From Verrucomicrobiia bacterium (lineage in GTDB: Bacteria; Verrucomicrobiota; Verrucomicrobiia; Verrucomicrobiales; DEV007), in NCBI GenBank assembly GCA_020439945.1, contig JAGRPB010000028.1:1-39857 (forward strand): a stretch of DNA of 39,857 bases. The letters are read 5' to 3'. The notes below the pieces were generated by a model, which was not told the origin of the DNA, ran no database searches, and saw only the letters and a program-made list of their open reading frames with translations. Position numbers and translations under genes: made by a program. Position 1 is the stretch's first letter, and each line of letters opens with the position of its first letter. Shown here piece after piece: positions 18,186 through 26,738 of this stretch.

Positions 18186-19607
18186 ATGCCCGCCAGATCA
18201 TCCAGCTTCAAGGCCGCCGCCGCCGCTTACACCCAGAAGCGCGATACTCGCGCTTTTCTGCGCGGTTCGATGACCGGCTACCTGGCGGCGCGGGCGCAGC
18301 GTGAAACGGAATTCCAGGATTGGCAGGCGGCGCGTGAAGCGGCTTCGGCAGCGAAGGCGGAAGCGGTGGACAACCTCGATCGCTACCTGCCCGAGTTTGT
18401 CGAGAAAATCGAGGCTCGGGGCGCCAAGGTATTCTTCGCTCGCAATGGCGACCGCGCTCGCGACTACATCCGCGGCGTCATCCAGGCGCACGACGCGAAG
18501 TGCATCGTGAAGTCGAAATCGATGACCGGTGAGGAAATCCACCTCACCGAGACGTTGGAACACGAGGGCTACGAGGTCGTCGAGTCGGACCTCGGTGAAT
18601 ACATCGTCCAACTGCGCGGCGAACATCCCTTTCACATCGTGGCCCCGGCCATGCATTTGCGGCGCGAGGAAATCCGGGAACTCTTTGCCGACAAGCTCGG
18701 TCCCGGGGCCGGAACGAGCGACGATCCCACCGCGCTGACCATGGATGCCCGCCGGGCCATCCGTCAAAAATATCTCGAAGCCGACATCGGCATCAGCGGG
18801 GTGAATTTTGCCGTCGCCGAAACCGGCCAGATGGTGATCTGCACCAACGAGGGCAACGGTCGGCTCTCCACTTCGCTGCCAAAGGTCCACATCGCCATCA
18901 TGGGCATCGAGAAAGTGCTGCCAACTCTCGACGACCTCGCCCTGCTCCTGCCGATGCTGGCGACCGCCGGCACCGGTCAACACATCACCGGCTACACCAC
19001 CATGATCGGAGGCCCGCGTCAGCCGGGCGAAACCGATGGACCGGAGGAGTTCCACCTCGTCATCATGGACAACGGTCGAAGCACCCTGCTGGCCGACGCC
19101 GAACAACGCGACGCGCTCCACTGCATTCGCTGCGGCGCCTGCATCTACATGTGCCCCATCTTCAAGAACGTCGGCGGCCACACCTATGACACCACCTACA
19201 TGGGCCCCATTGGCAGTGTGATCACCCCGCATCTCCGCGGGCTCCAGGAGTGGAAGCACCTCCCCTCGAGCAGTTCCCTTTGCGGCGCCTGTACCGAGAC
19301 CTGCCCGGTTCACATCGATCTCCATCATCACCTGCTCCACAACCGTCGCAACGCCGCCGCGGCCCAGCCGGCGTGGTGGGAGCGACTCGCCTTTCGCGGC
19401 TACCGGACGCTGGCAGCCAGGCCGGGACTTTTTGCGATGGCCGGAAAAGCCGGGCGACTTTTCCAAAAACTCGCGTCACCACTGCTGGGTTCATCCATCG
19501 ATCCCGCCAAGGCCTGGACCCGCTGTCGCACCTTGCCAAATCCACCTGAGAGATCGTTTCGTGAATGGTGGGCCGAGCGAAATGGCACCGCGAATGGGCG
19601 CAAATAA
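18186..19607 (+). CDS. lutB: LutB: lactate utilization iron-sulfur protein
   Basis: A 473-residue LutB/LldF-type protein, the Fe-S electron-transfer subunit of the LutABC lactate oxidation system. An N-terminal LUD domain (about 65-300) includes AKCIVKSKSMTGEEIHL, DIGISGVNFAVAETG and PKVHIAIMGIEKVLPT. Two [4Fe-4S] ferredoxin motifs follow: CIRCGACIYMCP near residue 314 and CGACTETCPVHID near residue 366. The C-terminal tail (about 390-470, ending FREWW) matches the DUF3390-like extension of the family. Length is normal. It sits between lutA and lutC with short gaps, which fixes the assignment. No lactate permease or lutR-type regulator is in the window. Confidence 0.95.
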   Translation: MPARSSSFKAAAAAYTQKRDTRAFLRGSMTGYLAARAQRETEFQDWQAAREAASAAKAEAVDNLDRYLPEFVEKIEARGAKVFFARNGDRARDYIRGVIQAHDAKCIVKSKSMTGEEIHLTETLEHEGYEVVESDLGEYIVQLRGEHPFHIVAPAMHLRREEIRELFADKLGPGAGTSDDPTALTMDARRAIRQKYLEADIGISGVNFAVAETGQMVICTNEGNGRLSTSLPKVHIAIMGIEKVLPTLDDLALLLPMLATAGTGQHITGYTTMIGGPRQPGETDGPEEFHLVIMDNGRSTLLADAEQRDALHCIRCGACIYMCPIFKNVGGHTYDTTYMGPIGSVITPHLRGLQEWKHLPSSSSLCGACTETCPVHIDLHHHLLHNRRNAAAAQPAWWERLAFRGYRTLAARPGLFAMAGKAGRLFQKLASPLLGSSIDPAKAWTRCRTLPNPPERSFREWWAERNGTANGRK

Positions 19608-19634
19608 ACGCGAAAAGTTTTTTCCTACTTGGTG

Positions 19635-20330
19635 ATGAATGCTCAGATTTCCGACGACCGTGACCTGGTGATGCACCGCATTCGCGAGGCGCTGCAGATT
19701 CGCCGTCAAGGCCTGCCGGCGCACGGAGATGCCGAACGGTATCGCGAATTGCTGCCGTTGGTCGGTGATGACCTCGATGCGCGGATCGAGCGCTTTCGCG
19801 AATGGTCCGAACGGTTGCAGACGGAATTCATCGTCTGTTCCCGGGATGAACTCGACGCGAAACTCGCCGCACTCCGTGAGACGCACGGATGGCAACGCGG
19901 CGCCTGCCATTTGGCCGAGCTTCCTCGTCAGGCCCTGGCCGCGACAGGCCTGGAAAATGAGAAGGCGCTGATCATCGATGACTCCGCCGGCGCCGACTAT
20001 GACAAAGCGACCCTGGAGGCGAGCGAAGTGAGCTTTTCCAACTGCGACGCCCTCGTTGCCCAGACCGGCAGTGTCCTGCTGACCTCCCGCAGCGCCGGCG
20101 GACGCGCGCTCTCCGTTCTGCCTCCCCATCACGTTGTCCTGGCCACGACCGATCAAATGGTGCCCGACCTGCCCGCCGCGATGGCCCTGGTGCGGGAGCG
20201 CTACGGCGATGACCTCCCCAGTCTCATCACCCTGCACACCGGCCCGAGTCGCACCGGAGACATCGAGCGCACCATCGTGCTCGGCGCCCACGGACCAAAG
20301 AAACTCACCGTCATCCTGATTCGCGGATGA
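19635..20330 (+). CDS. lutC: LutC: lactate utilization LUD-domain protein
   Basis: A 231-residue LutC/YkgG protein, third subunit of the lactate oxidation complex. The LUD-domain blocks are clear: SFSNCDALVAQTGSVLL near residue 133, then SAGGRALSVLPPHHVVLA, and the closing GPSRTGDIERTIVLGAHGP. The N-terminal 55 residues are helical (VMHRIREALQIRR), as usual for LutC. In-frame TTG and GTG codons precede the ATG at 19635; the ATG gives the family-like N-terminus. The next gene overlaps the stop codon by 4 bases (ATGA), suggesting translational coupling. Confidence 0.94.
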   Translation: MNAQISDDRDLVMHRIREALQIRRQGLPAHGDAERYRELLPLVGDDLDARIERFREWSERLQTEFIVCSRDELDAKLAALRETHGWQRGACHLAELPRQALAATGLENEKALIIDDSAGADYDKATLEASEVSFSNCDALVAQTGSVLLTSRSAGGRALSVLPPHHVVLATTDQMVPDLPAAMALVRERYGDDLPSLITLHTGPSRTGDIERTIVLGAHGPKKLTVILIRG

Positions 20331-20755
20331 GTGGCGGCGCCTCCGAGAACGACACCCTTACTTCTACTCGGCACCGCGTCGTCACGCTCATGCTGCGCAG
20401 CCTGGGGGCCGTGTCGTGCTCCGCTTTCTTCGCGGTGATGATGCCACATGCCTGGATGGATCGCATTCACCAGCGAATCGGGCTCGGCGAACTGCCCGAC
20501 CTGCCGATGGTCGCCTACCTCTCGCGCTCGCTATCGCTTTTCTATGCCTGGCTCGGCATTCTCGTGATCTGGACGTCCTTCGAGGTGGATCGTCATTGGC
20601 GATGGATTCGAGTCTTTGCCTTCACCGGGCTGGGCGTGGCGATCGTACAAACGGCGATCGATTTTCTCGCGCCGGTACCGACCTGGTGGCTGATCGCGGA
20701 GAGCGGATTTCTTTTCGGTTACTTCGGTCTGCTCGCCTGGCTGACACGTTCCTGA
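20327..20755 (+). CDS. Small four-TM membrane protein of unknown function, coupled to lutC
   Basis: 142 residues with four hydrophobic segments at about 21-44, 60-84, 92-115 and 119-140. Trp, His and Arg residues sit between them (HAWMDRIHQRIG, EVDRHWRWIRV), giving an integral inner-membrane protein with short loops. I do not recognise the family. The start codon overlaps the lutC stop (ATGA), so it should be translated with the lactate genes. A role in anchoring the soluble LutABC proteins or in passing electrons to quinone is possible, but nothing in the sequence proves it. Codon usage matches its neighbours. Confidence 0.75.
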   Translation: MSGGASENDTLTSTRHRVVTLMLRSLGAVSCSAFFAVMMPHAWMDRIHQRIGLGELPDLPMVAYLSRSLSLFYAWLGILVIWTSFEVDRHWRWIRVFAFTGLGVAIVQTAIDFLAPVPTWWLIAESGFLFGYFGLLAWLTRS

Positions 20756-20810
20756 ACGTGAATTCCTCGTTTTCCCGAAGGGAGAATTCGCCGATACTCC
20801 CCACCCCTCC

Positions 20811-21548
20811 ATGAACGATCCCGACACCCTCCACCAATCGGAAACCGACGAAACGCCCACCGAGGCATCGATTCCCGAGAAAACCGGTCTTCTCCAGCTC
20901 ACCTTCGCCGAAGCTCGGGTGCTCGGCTGTCTGCTCGAAAAGGAAGCGACCACTCCGGATTACTATCCGCTCACGCTCAACGCGCTCCATTCGGCCTGCA
21001 ACCAATCGAGCAACCGGGAACCGGTCACCGATCTCGGCACCGACGAGGTCGAGGAAGCGATGGAGGGTCTACGCTACAAGCATCTCGCCATTCTCGTCCA
21101 CCAGGCCGGCGCCCGGGTGGCGAAAAACAAGCACACCCTCGAGCAGGTCTTCCCTTCGCTGACCGTCGCCGAGCGGGCCCTCATTTGCGTGCTTCTCCTC
21201 CGAGGCCAGCAAACCGCCGGCGAACTCCGCCAGCGCACCGAGCGACTGCATCCTTTCTCCGATGTCGAAGCCACCGAGCGCGCTCTGCATCGTCTCTGTG
21301 AATACGAACCCGACCCGCTGGTGAAGCACATCCCGGCGGGAGGCGGACGACGCGTTGCCACCTACATTCACCTGTTTTGCGGAGAACCGGAAGGCGGCAT
21401 GGCCACCGCTCCGGCAGTTCGGGCATCCGAGACGGTCGCCAGTCCGACATGGCGCGAGGAGATGGAAAACCAGATGGCCGGGCTGCGCGAAGAGGTCGCC
21501 ACGCTGAAGGCCGAGATCCAGTCGTTGAAGGACGAACTCGGGGCGTGA
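20811..21548 (+). CDS. YceH/DUF480-family winged-helix protein
   Basis: A 245-residue cytoplasmic protein of the YceH (DUF480) family. The hallmark block EARVLGCLLEKEATTPDYYP at residues about 34-53 is followed by LTLNALHSACNQSSNREPV; the second half holds LTVAERALICVLLLRGQQTAGELRQR. The fold in this family is a pair of winged-helix domains, but the biochemical role is not known. The last 35 residues are a predicted coiled coil (heptad pattern in ENQMAGLREEVATLKAEIQS), a common addition in this family. It lies 55 bases after the four-TM gene. A REPIN-like repeat begins two bases after its stop codon. Confidence 0.93.
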   Translation: MNDPDTLHQSETDETPTEASIPEKTGLLQLTFAEARVLGCLLEKEATTPDYYPLTLNALHSACNQSSNREPVTDLGTDEVEEAMEGLRYKHLAILVHQAGARVAKNKHTLEQVFPSLTVAERALICVLLLRGQQTAGELRQRTERLHPFSDVEATERALHRLCEYEPDPLVKHIPAGGGRRVATYIHLFCGEPEGGMATAPAVRASETVASPTWREEMENQMAGLREEVATLKAEIQSLKDELGA

Positions 21549-21549
21549 C

Positions 21550-21623
21550 AGGAGGGGCGACATTCCTGTCGCCCTCACAATTCGATTTCTTTTGAAAAGG
21601 GCGACAGGATTGTCGCCTCTCCT
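21550..21623. repeat. REPIN-like inverted pair of GGCGACA hairpins
   Basis: Two 25-bp arms (21550-21574 and 21599-21623) are inverted copies of each other, matching at 23 of 25 positions and separated by 24 bases. Each arm also folds on itself (GGCGACA, 4-base loop, TGTCGCC). Two REP-like palindromes in inverted orientation is the organisation called REPIN. It fills most of the gap between the yceH-like gene and the next sulfatase and could also terminate or stabilise transcripts. No RAYT transposase gene is visible. Confidence 0.75.
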
Positions 21624-21664
21624 TTGGGATGGCCCTGCGATGGGTTTTTCGCTAGACATTGGCC

Positions 21665-23122
21665 ATGCGAATTTCCCTCTCCTGGCTGATCGCGGCATCG
21701 CTGCTGGCGATCGTGCCCGTTTCCCGAGCCTCGGACCTTCCCAACGTCGTTCTCATCGTCGCTGACGACCTCGGCTGGGCGGACCTGGGTTGCTACGGCA
21801 GTGACCTCCACGAAACTCCCCGCCTCGATCGTTTCGCCAGCGAGGGTATTCGATTCACCGACGCCTACGCCGCCTCGCCGGTCTGCACGCCGACCCGGGC
21901 CTCGATCATGACCGGAAAGCATCCGGCCCGTCTCCACATGACGATCTGGCGCGAGGCCGCTCTCGAACGCGGCAAGCGCGAGTTGCTCGAACCCGTCTGC
22001 CTCGACTCGCTGCCGCTGGAGGAACACACCCTCGCCGAAGTTTTCAAGGAGAACGGCTATCACACCGTCCACATCGGCAAGTGGCACCTGGGCCGGGCCG
22101 AGTCCTATCCGCAGCCACACGGCTTCCACGAAAACATTGGCGGTACGTTATGGGGCGCGCCGCAGACTTTTTTCTATCCCTACAACGGCGACGATTACTA
22201 TCCCGACTGGCGCTACGTGCCCGACCTCGAACCCGGTGAAGAAGGCGACTACCTGACCGATGCCCTCACCGACCGGGCGCTCGCCATTCTCGATCGCGAG
22301 GTGAAAGCCGACCGCCCTCTTTTTCTCAACCTCTGGTATCACACCGTTCACACCCCCACCGAGGGCAAACCGGAACTGGTCGCGAAGTATGAAGCCAAGC
22401 TCAAGGCGCGACCCGGAACGATCCAGAAAAATCCCCACTACGCCGCCATGGTCGAGAGCCTGGATCAAAATGTCGGTCGCGTGCTCGATCGCATCGAAGA
22501 ACTCGGCATCAGCGGGGAAACCATTGTCGTCTTCACCTCCGACAACGGCGGTTTCATCAACACCTGCAAACTCCATCCCGGCCTCCAGGTCGCCAACAAT
22601 TCCCCGCTGCGTTCCGGCAAGGGTTCCTGCTACGAGGGCGGCGTCCGCATTCCTCTCATCGTCCGGGCGCCGAAAGCGAGCGCCCCGTCGACCGGGAGAA
22701 CCTGCGACACTCCCGTTTGGTCCTGCGATCTCTACCCCACCCTGCTCGGACTCGCCGGGCTCGGAGAGAAGGACGACAACGCCGTCGACGGTCTCGATCT
22801 CGCGCCACTGCTCGCCGATCCGGATGCGTCTCTGGAGCGGGACGCGCTGTTTTTTCACTACCCGCACTACTACCCCACGACCTCGCCAGTCAGCGCCGTT
22901 CGCCAGGAAAACTGGAAGCTGCTTGAATATCTTGGACTCGGCGGAAAGGTCGAGCTTTTCGATCTCACCAACGACCTCGGCGAAACGAGGAACCTCGCCG
23001 ATTCGCAATCGGAGAAACGCGAGGAACTCCTCACCCGGCTCCATGCCTGGCGCGCCGAGGTTGACGCCTCGATGCCGGAACCCAATCCCGATTTCAAACC
23101 CAAGAAAACCAAGCAACCCTGA
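21665..23122 (+). CDS. Secreted sulfatase (formylglycine-dependent)
   Basis: A 485-residue sulfatase, first gene of a three-gene secreted-enzyme operon. The signal peptide is residues 1-22 (ISLSWLIAASLLAIVPVSRA). IVADDLGWADLGCYG (31-45) holds the metal-binding aspartates. CTPTR at 74-78 is the maturation motif, with C74 converted to formylglycine and Thr in place of the more usual Ser before Arg. HIGKWHLG and FTSDNGG are the other active-site blocks. The C-terminus has ELFDLTNDLGETRNLAD. ATG 21665 is preferred to the in-frame TTG at 21659. The gap to the following esterase gene is 6 bases. It hydrolyses a sulfate ester on an unidentified glycan; it is only distantly similar to the sulfatase at 15897. 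Confidence 0.93.
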   Translation: MRISLSWLIAASLLAIVPVSRASDLPNVVLIVADDLGWADLGCYGSDLHETPRLDRFASEGIRFTDAYAASPVCTPTRASIMTGKHPARLHMTIWREAALERGKRELLEPVCLDSLPLEEHTLAEVFKENGYHTVHIGKWHLGRAESYPQPHGFHENIGGTLWGAPQTFFYPYNGDDYYPDWRYVPDLEPGEEGDYLTDALTDRALAILDREVKADRPLFLNLWYHTVHTPTEGKPELVAKYEAKLKARPGTIQKNPHYAAMVESLDQNVGRVLDRIEELGISGETIVVFTSDNGGFINTCKLHPGLQVANNSPLRSGKGSCYEGGVRIPLIVRAPKASAPSTGRTCDTPVWSCDLYPTLLGLAGLGEKDDNAVDGLDLAPLLADPDASLERDALFFHYPHYYPTTSPVSAVRQENWKLLEYLGLGGKVELFDLTNDLGETRNLADSQSEKREELLTRLHAWRAEVDASMPEPNPDFKPKKTKQP

Positions 23123-23128
23123 CTCACC

Positions 23129-24352
23129 ATGCGACTTCCTTCCCTGCTGTTCCTGACTCTCGCCTGCCTGCCGTGGATCCCGTCTTTGCAAGCCGAAGAG
23201 CCGGACTCGTTTCCTCTCTGGCCCGATGGTAAGACGCCCTACGCCAAGGAAGGCGACGCCGAAACCGGCCGACCCAAGCTCTATCCCTACGTGGTTCCGA
23301 AGGACAAGGCGAATGGCTGCGCGGTCGTGGTCACGCCCGGCGGTGGCTACGGCGGACTCGCGGCTGACCATGAAGGTCACCAGATCGCCCAGTGGTGGAA
23401 TGAACGCGGCGTGAGCGCCTTCGTGCTCCACTACCGGCTCGGTTCCCACGGACATCATTTCCCGACCCAGCTCGCCGACGTCCAGCGCGCCATTCGTACC
23501 GTCCGGTCTCGCGCCGGGGAGTGGAACGTGGATCCCGATCGCCTCGGCGTGATGGGCTTCTCCGCCGGCGGCCATCTCGCCAGCATGGCGGCGACCCTGT
23601 TTGGTGAAAAAGCCTACGACACGTCCGACGCCATCGACGAAGCCAGCGCGCGTCCTGATTTCGCCGTGCTCTGCTACCCGGTCATCTCCATGGACAAGGC
23701 GAAGACGCACGCCGGTTCACGACGCAACCTGCTTGGTCCGGACAAAGCCGAGGACGAGGAAGCCGCCCGCCACGTGTCCTCGGAGCTGAACGTGACCGAC
23801 GAGACTCCCCCGACCTTCATTTTTCAGACCGACGCCGACACCGTGGTACCGGCGGAGAACGCGGTCAGTTTCTACCTCGCCCTGCGCGAACATCACATTC
23901 CGTCCGAACTGCATGTCTATCAGCGCGGCCCCCACGGCGTCGGCCTGTACCTGGGCGATCCCATCACCGGCACCTGGTCCACATTGCTCGACAACTGGAT
24001 GCGGGCCAACGGCTGGTACGCGGCCGAATCCAAGCGGGTCGCCGTTTCAGGATCCGTGCAGATGGATGGCCATCCCGTCGGCTGGGGCAGTGTCACCTTT
24101 CTTCCCAGCGACGAATCCCGGCCCTTCGCCACCGCTCGGGTCATGGGAGGAAAATTCAGTCTTCCGGTGAATGACGGCCCACCGGTGGGAAAATCGAAAC
24201 TCGCCTTCACCGCCAGCATCTTCGAAGCGACCAAGGGTGAGGCGGACCGTGTCATACAGACCGATCGACTGTCACAAAATCCCGGCGAACCGGCATACCT
24301 CGATGTCACCCCCGGGCTCGAACCCCTGGCTTTCGAACTGTCTTCCCAATAA
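23129..24352 (+). CDS. Secreted alpha/beta-hydrolase, BD-FAE/acetyl-esterase type, with C-terminal beta domain
   Basis: 407 residues with a signal peptide (LLFLTLACLPWIPSLQA). The hydrolase core has VVVTPGGGYGGLA (oxyanion-hole region), the nucleophile elbow GFSAGG near residue 145, an acid residue in TDADTVVPAENA and the catalytic His in GPHGVGL near residue 273. The layout is that of the carbohydrate esterases that remove acetyl or feruloyl groups from plant or algal polysaccharides. Residues about 300-400 (VSGSVQMDGHPVGWGSVTFL) form a transthyretin-like, carboxypeptidase-regulatory type domain that is not usual for the esterase family. The gene is 6 bases after the sulfatase and 9 bases before the M60 peptidase, so all three are probably one transcript. 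Confidence 0.88.
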   Translation: MRLPSLLFLTLACLPWIPSLQAEEPDSFPLWPDGKTPYAKEGDAETGRPKLYPYVVPKDKANGCAVVVTPGGGYGGLAADHEGHQIAQWWNERGVSAFVLHYRLGSHGHHFPTQLADVQRAIRTVRSRAGEWNVDPDRLGVMGFSAGGHLASMAATLFGEKAYDTSDAIDEASARPDFAVLCYPVISMDKAKTHAGSRRNLLGPDKAEDEEAARHVSSELNVTDETPPTFIFQTDADTVVPAENAVSFYLALREHHIPSELHVYQRGPHGVGLYLGDPITGTWSTLLDNWMRANGWYAAESKRVAVSGSVQMDGHPVGWGSVTFLPSDESRPFATARVMGGKFSLPVNDGPPVGKSKLAFTASIFEATKGEADRVIQTDRLSQNPGEPAYLDVTPGLEPLAFELSSQ

Positions 24353-24361
24353 CCTCGACTC

Positions 24362-26668
24362 ATGCTGCGCCCCCTTTTGCCTCGCTTTCTTCCCTTTGTT
24401 GCCTTCTTCTGGCTTATCTGGATCGGCCACGCCGATGACGCCACCTACCGGCTCATCACCGGTGAAGGTGGGGAACTCAATCTCGGCAAAGCCGTTCCCG
24501 GCGTGATGTCCCTGACCAGCGAGGATGCGTTCGCGCTGCTGCGGGATTCGAACCAGAAAATCGTCGCCGCCGCCTCGCAGGCCAACGGAGGGCGAGCGGT
24601 CGCCTTCAGCCATGGCGGTTTCCTGAAAAGCGGCGACCTGCCCAGCCAACCCGCCGCCGCGACACTGGTGCGGAATTCGATTCGGTGGGCCGGCCGGTCG
24701 AGCCAACCCAAGGTCGGCGTCGGCCCCGAACTGACCGAGTTGAAAGCCGCCCTGGACGAAGCCGGATTCGAAACGCGGATCATCGATCCGGAGGATGTCG
24801 AAAACGGGAGCGTCGACGTCTACTGTGTCCTCGCGCAGAAAAACCTGAGCGAAGGCGCGTCCGTCCGCCTTCTCGAATTCCAGAAAGCCGGGGGCGGCAT
24901 CGTCGCCGCCGCCACTCCCTGGGCCTTCGCAAAACAGTATGCGGAGTTTCGCGATTTTCCCGGCAACGTCATCCTTTTCGCCGCCGGGATCCGCTACGAA
25001 CCCGACGGCTACGCGAACACGAAAACGCCCCTGTTCGTGGGCCGGCCCGGCGAACCGGACGCCTCACCCGCCAAATCGGAGACAGCAATGAAGCCGATCG
25101 GCTCTCCGGTCGCTACCGAATCCAGCGAAGCACTCGATGCCGCCCGCCGACTCGCCGAGACAAAGGGATCGCTTCCCGCCGGCGAACTCGGTGAACTGAT
25201 CGGCGCGTTGAAAACCGGGATCGATCTCCGGGGCGACGCTCTCGACGCTTTCCTGGTAGCCCTGAAGCAGCTGAACGAAGCCGTCGGCCCCATCGTGCCG
25301 ACGAAGGAGGCGCCCGTCGTGCCCGGGAAGGATCCGCTCGTCGACGCCATCATTTCGCTGGAAAACGAGTTCAACCAGACCCTTCCCGCCGGCGTCATGT
25401 ATCCCATTCCGGCGGCTGCGGACTATCCCGGTGCCGTCCCCGAGGACGCCGAGCGCGTCACGCGCGAGCTATCCCTCGACGGTACCTGGAAGGGCTGGCT
25501 CAGCGGCCGGAACGCCGGCGGGTGGGCGGCCAAGGAAATGCGTCCCACCGGGCTCTACGCGGCGCCCGGCGAAATCATCACCGTCACCTCCCCCGGAAAG
25601 ATTGTCGGCCGGGGATTCGAGGTCGTCATCGGGGCCTACGGCGGCGGATTGGAGAATCGCGACCAGTGGAACCGCTATCCGCGCTTGCAGCGAAAAGTCG
25701 CGATCGACGAGCGGACCACCCGGATTTCCAACGCCCTCGGCGGACTCATCACCATCCGGGTGCCGAAAGACGCCAGGGAAGGCGATCTCGATTTCACCAT
25801 CGAGGGCGGCGTCGAGGCCCCGCTCTACGTTTACGGGAAAACCGATCTCAGCGACTGGAAGAACGAGGTCCGAAAACGCCCGGCGCCCTGGGCTGAACTG
25901 GCTTCGGAACGGATCATCATCGCCATTCCTTCCGACTATATCCGCCGTCTCAACGATCCCGACAAGGTCATGGAGGTCTGGAACGGCTTCATCGACACCG
26001 CCGCCGAACTGGTCCAGGTCGATCGAAACGATTACCGCGCCGAACGCATCGTGTTCGATCGCCAGACTTCGGCCGGGTCCATGCACAGCAGCTACCCCGT
26101 CGCGGCTCACCTCGGAGAGAATGCCGAGCAGGCGGTCGACGCCCGCAGCCTGAAAGAAGATGGCAACTGGGGGTTCTTTCACGAATACGGCCACAACCAC
26201 CAGCACGACCTCTGGTCCCTGCCCGGCACCGGGGAAACCACCTGCAACCTGTGGTCGGTCTACCTATTCGAAAACTACATCGGCAAGAATCGCGACAACA
26301 CGCACAACGCCATCCGTCCCTTGGATCGGAAACAGCGCATGAACGCCTATTTCAAGAACGGGCGAAAGTTCGAGAGCGAGTGGGCCATGTGGGTCGCGCT
26401 CGAGCCCTACCTCCAGGTGCAGGAAAAGTTCGGTTGGGAACCATTCAAGAAGGTCTTCGACGAATACAATCACCTTCCCCAGGACGAGTGGCCGAAGACG
26501 CAGCAGGAAAAGAATGACCAGTGGGTGATCCGGCTTTCCAGAGCCTGCGAAACCGATCTCGCTCCCTTCTGGTCGGAGTGGAATCTGCCGCTCTCCAAGT
26601 CGGTATTTTCCGAGCTGAAAGAGCTACCCGCCTGGGAAGATGATCCGGTGAAACACTTCGTGGAATAG
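24362..26668 (+). CDS. Secreted M60-like (TCAF/enhancin-type) zinc metallopeptidase
   Basis: A 768-residue exported protein with a hydrophobic signal region (PFVAFFWLIWIGHA). Residues about 25-215 resemble the ThuA or glutamine-amidotransferase-like domain that precedes M60 domains in TCAF-type proteins (SHGGFLKSG, WAGRSSQPK). The peptidase domain occupies about 365-745. Its zinc motif HEYGH is at 607-611 with the distal ligand E625 in GTGETTCN, fitting the gluzincin pattern HExxH-x(8-28)-E. Known M60-like enzymes cleave mucins and other O-glycoproteins. Being with a sulfatase and an esterase, it probably attacks sulfated, acylated glycoprotein or a peptide-linked glycan. The gene ends 70 bases before a convergent gene, with two hairpins between them. 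Confidence 0.9.
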   Translation: MLRPLLPRFLPFVAFFWLIWIGHADDATYRLITGEGGELNLGKAVPGVMSLTSEDAFALLRDSNQKIVAAASQANGGRAVAFSHGGFLKSGDLPSQPAAATLVRNSIRWAGRSSQPKVGVGPELTELKAALDEAGFETRIIDPEDVENGSVDVYCVLAQKNLSEGASVRLLEFQKAGGGIVAAATPWAFAKQYAEFRDFPGNVILFAAGIRYEPDGYANTKTPLFVGRPGEPDASPAKSETAMKPIGSPVATESSEALDAARRLAETKGSLPAGELGELIGALKTGIDLRGDALDAFLVALKQLNEAVGPIVPTKEAPVVPGKDPLVDAIISLENEFNQTLPAGVMYPIPAAADYPGAVPEDAERVTRELSLDGTWKGWLSGRNAGGWAAKEMRPTGLYAAPGEIITVTSPGKIVGRGFEVVIGAYGGGLENRDQWNRYPRLQRKVAIDERTTRISNALGGLITIRVPKDAREGDLDFTIEGGVEAPLYVYGKTDLSDWKNEVRKRPAPWAELASERIIIAIPSDYIRRLNDPDKVMEVWNGFIDTAAELVQVDRNDYRAERIVFDRQTSAGSMHSSYPVAAHLGENAEQAVDARSLKEDGNWGFFHEYGHNHQHDLWSLPGTGETTCNLWSVYLFENYIGKNRDNTHNAIRPLDRKQRMNAYFKNGRKFESEWAMWVALEPYLQVQEKFGWEPFKKVFDEYNHLPQDEWPKTQQEKNDQWVIRLSRACETDLAPFWSEWNLPLSKSVFSELKELPAWEDDPVKHFVE

Positions 26669-26676
26669 GGAGTCGA

Positions 26677-26727
26677 TGCGGCTTCAGCCGCACATTCCCC
26701 CGTCCTGGAATCGACTGAAGTCGATTC
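26677..26727. repeat. Pair of palindromic hairpins between convergent genes
   Basis: Hairpin 1 (26677-26692) has arms TGCGGCT / AGCCGCA; hairpin 2 (26708-26727) has arms GAATCGACT / AGTCGATTC. They sit 15 bases apart, exactly between the stop codons of the M60 gene (plus) and the VTT gene (minus). They share the CTTCAG-type loop in opposite orientation and nearby GTCGA and ATTCC blocks. They may be a REP pair acting as a bidirectional terminator; there is no T-run. Confidence 0.6.
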
Positions 26728-26738
26728 TACACACGCGG

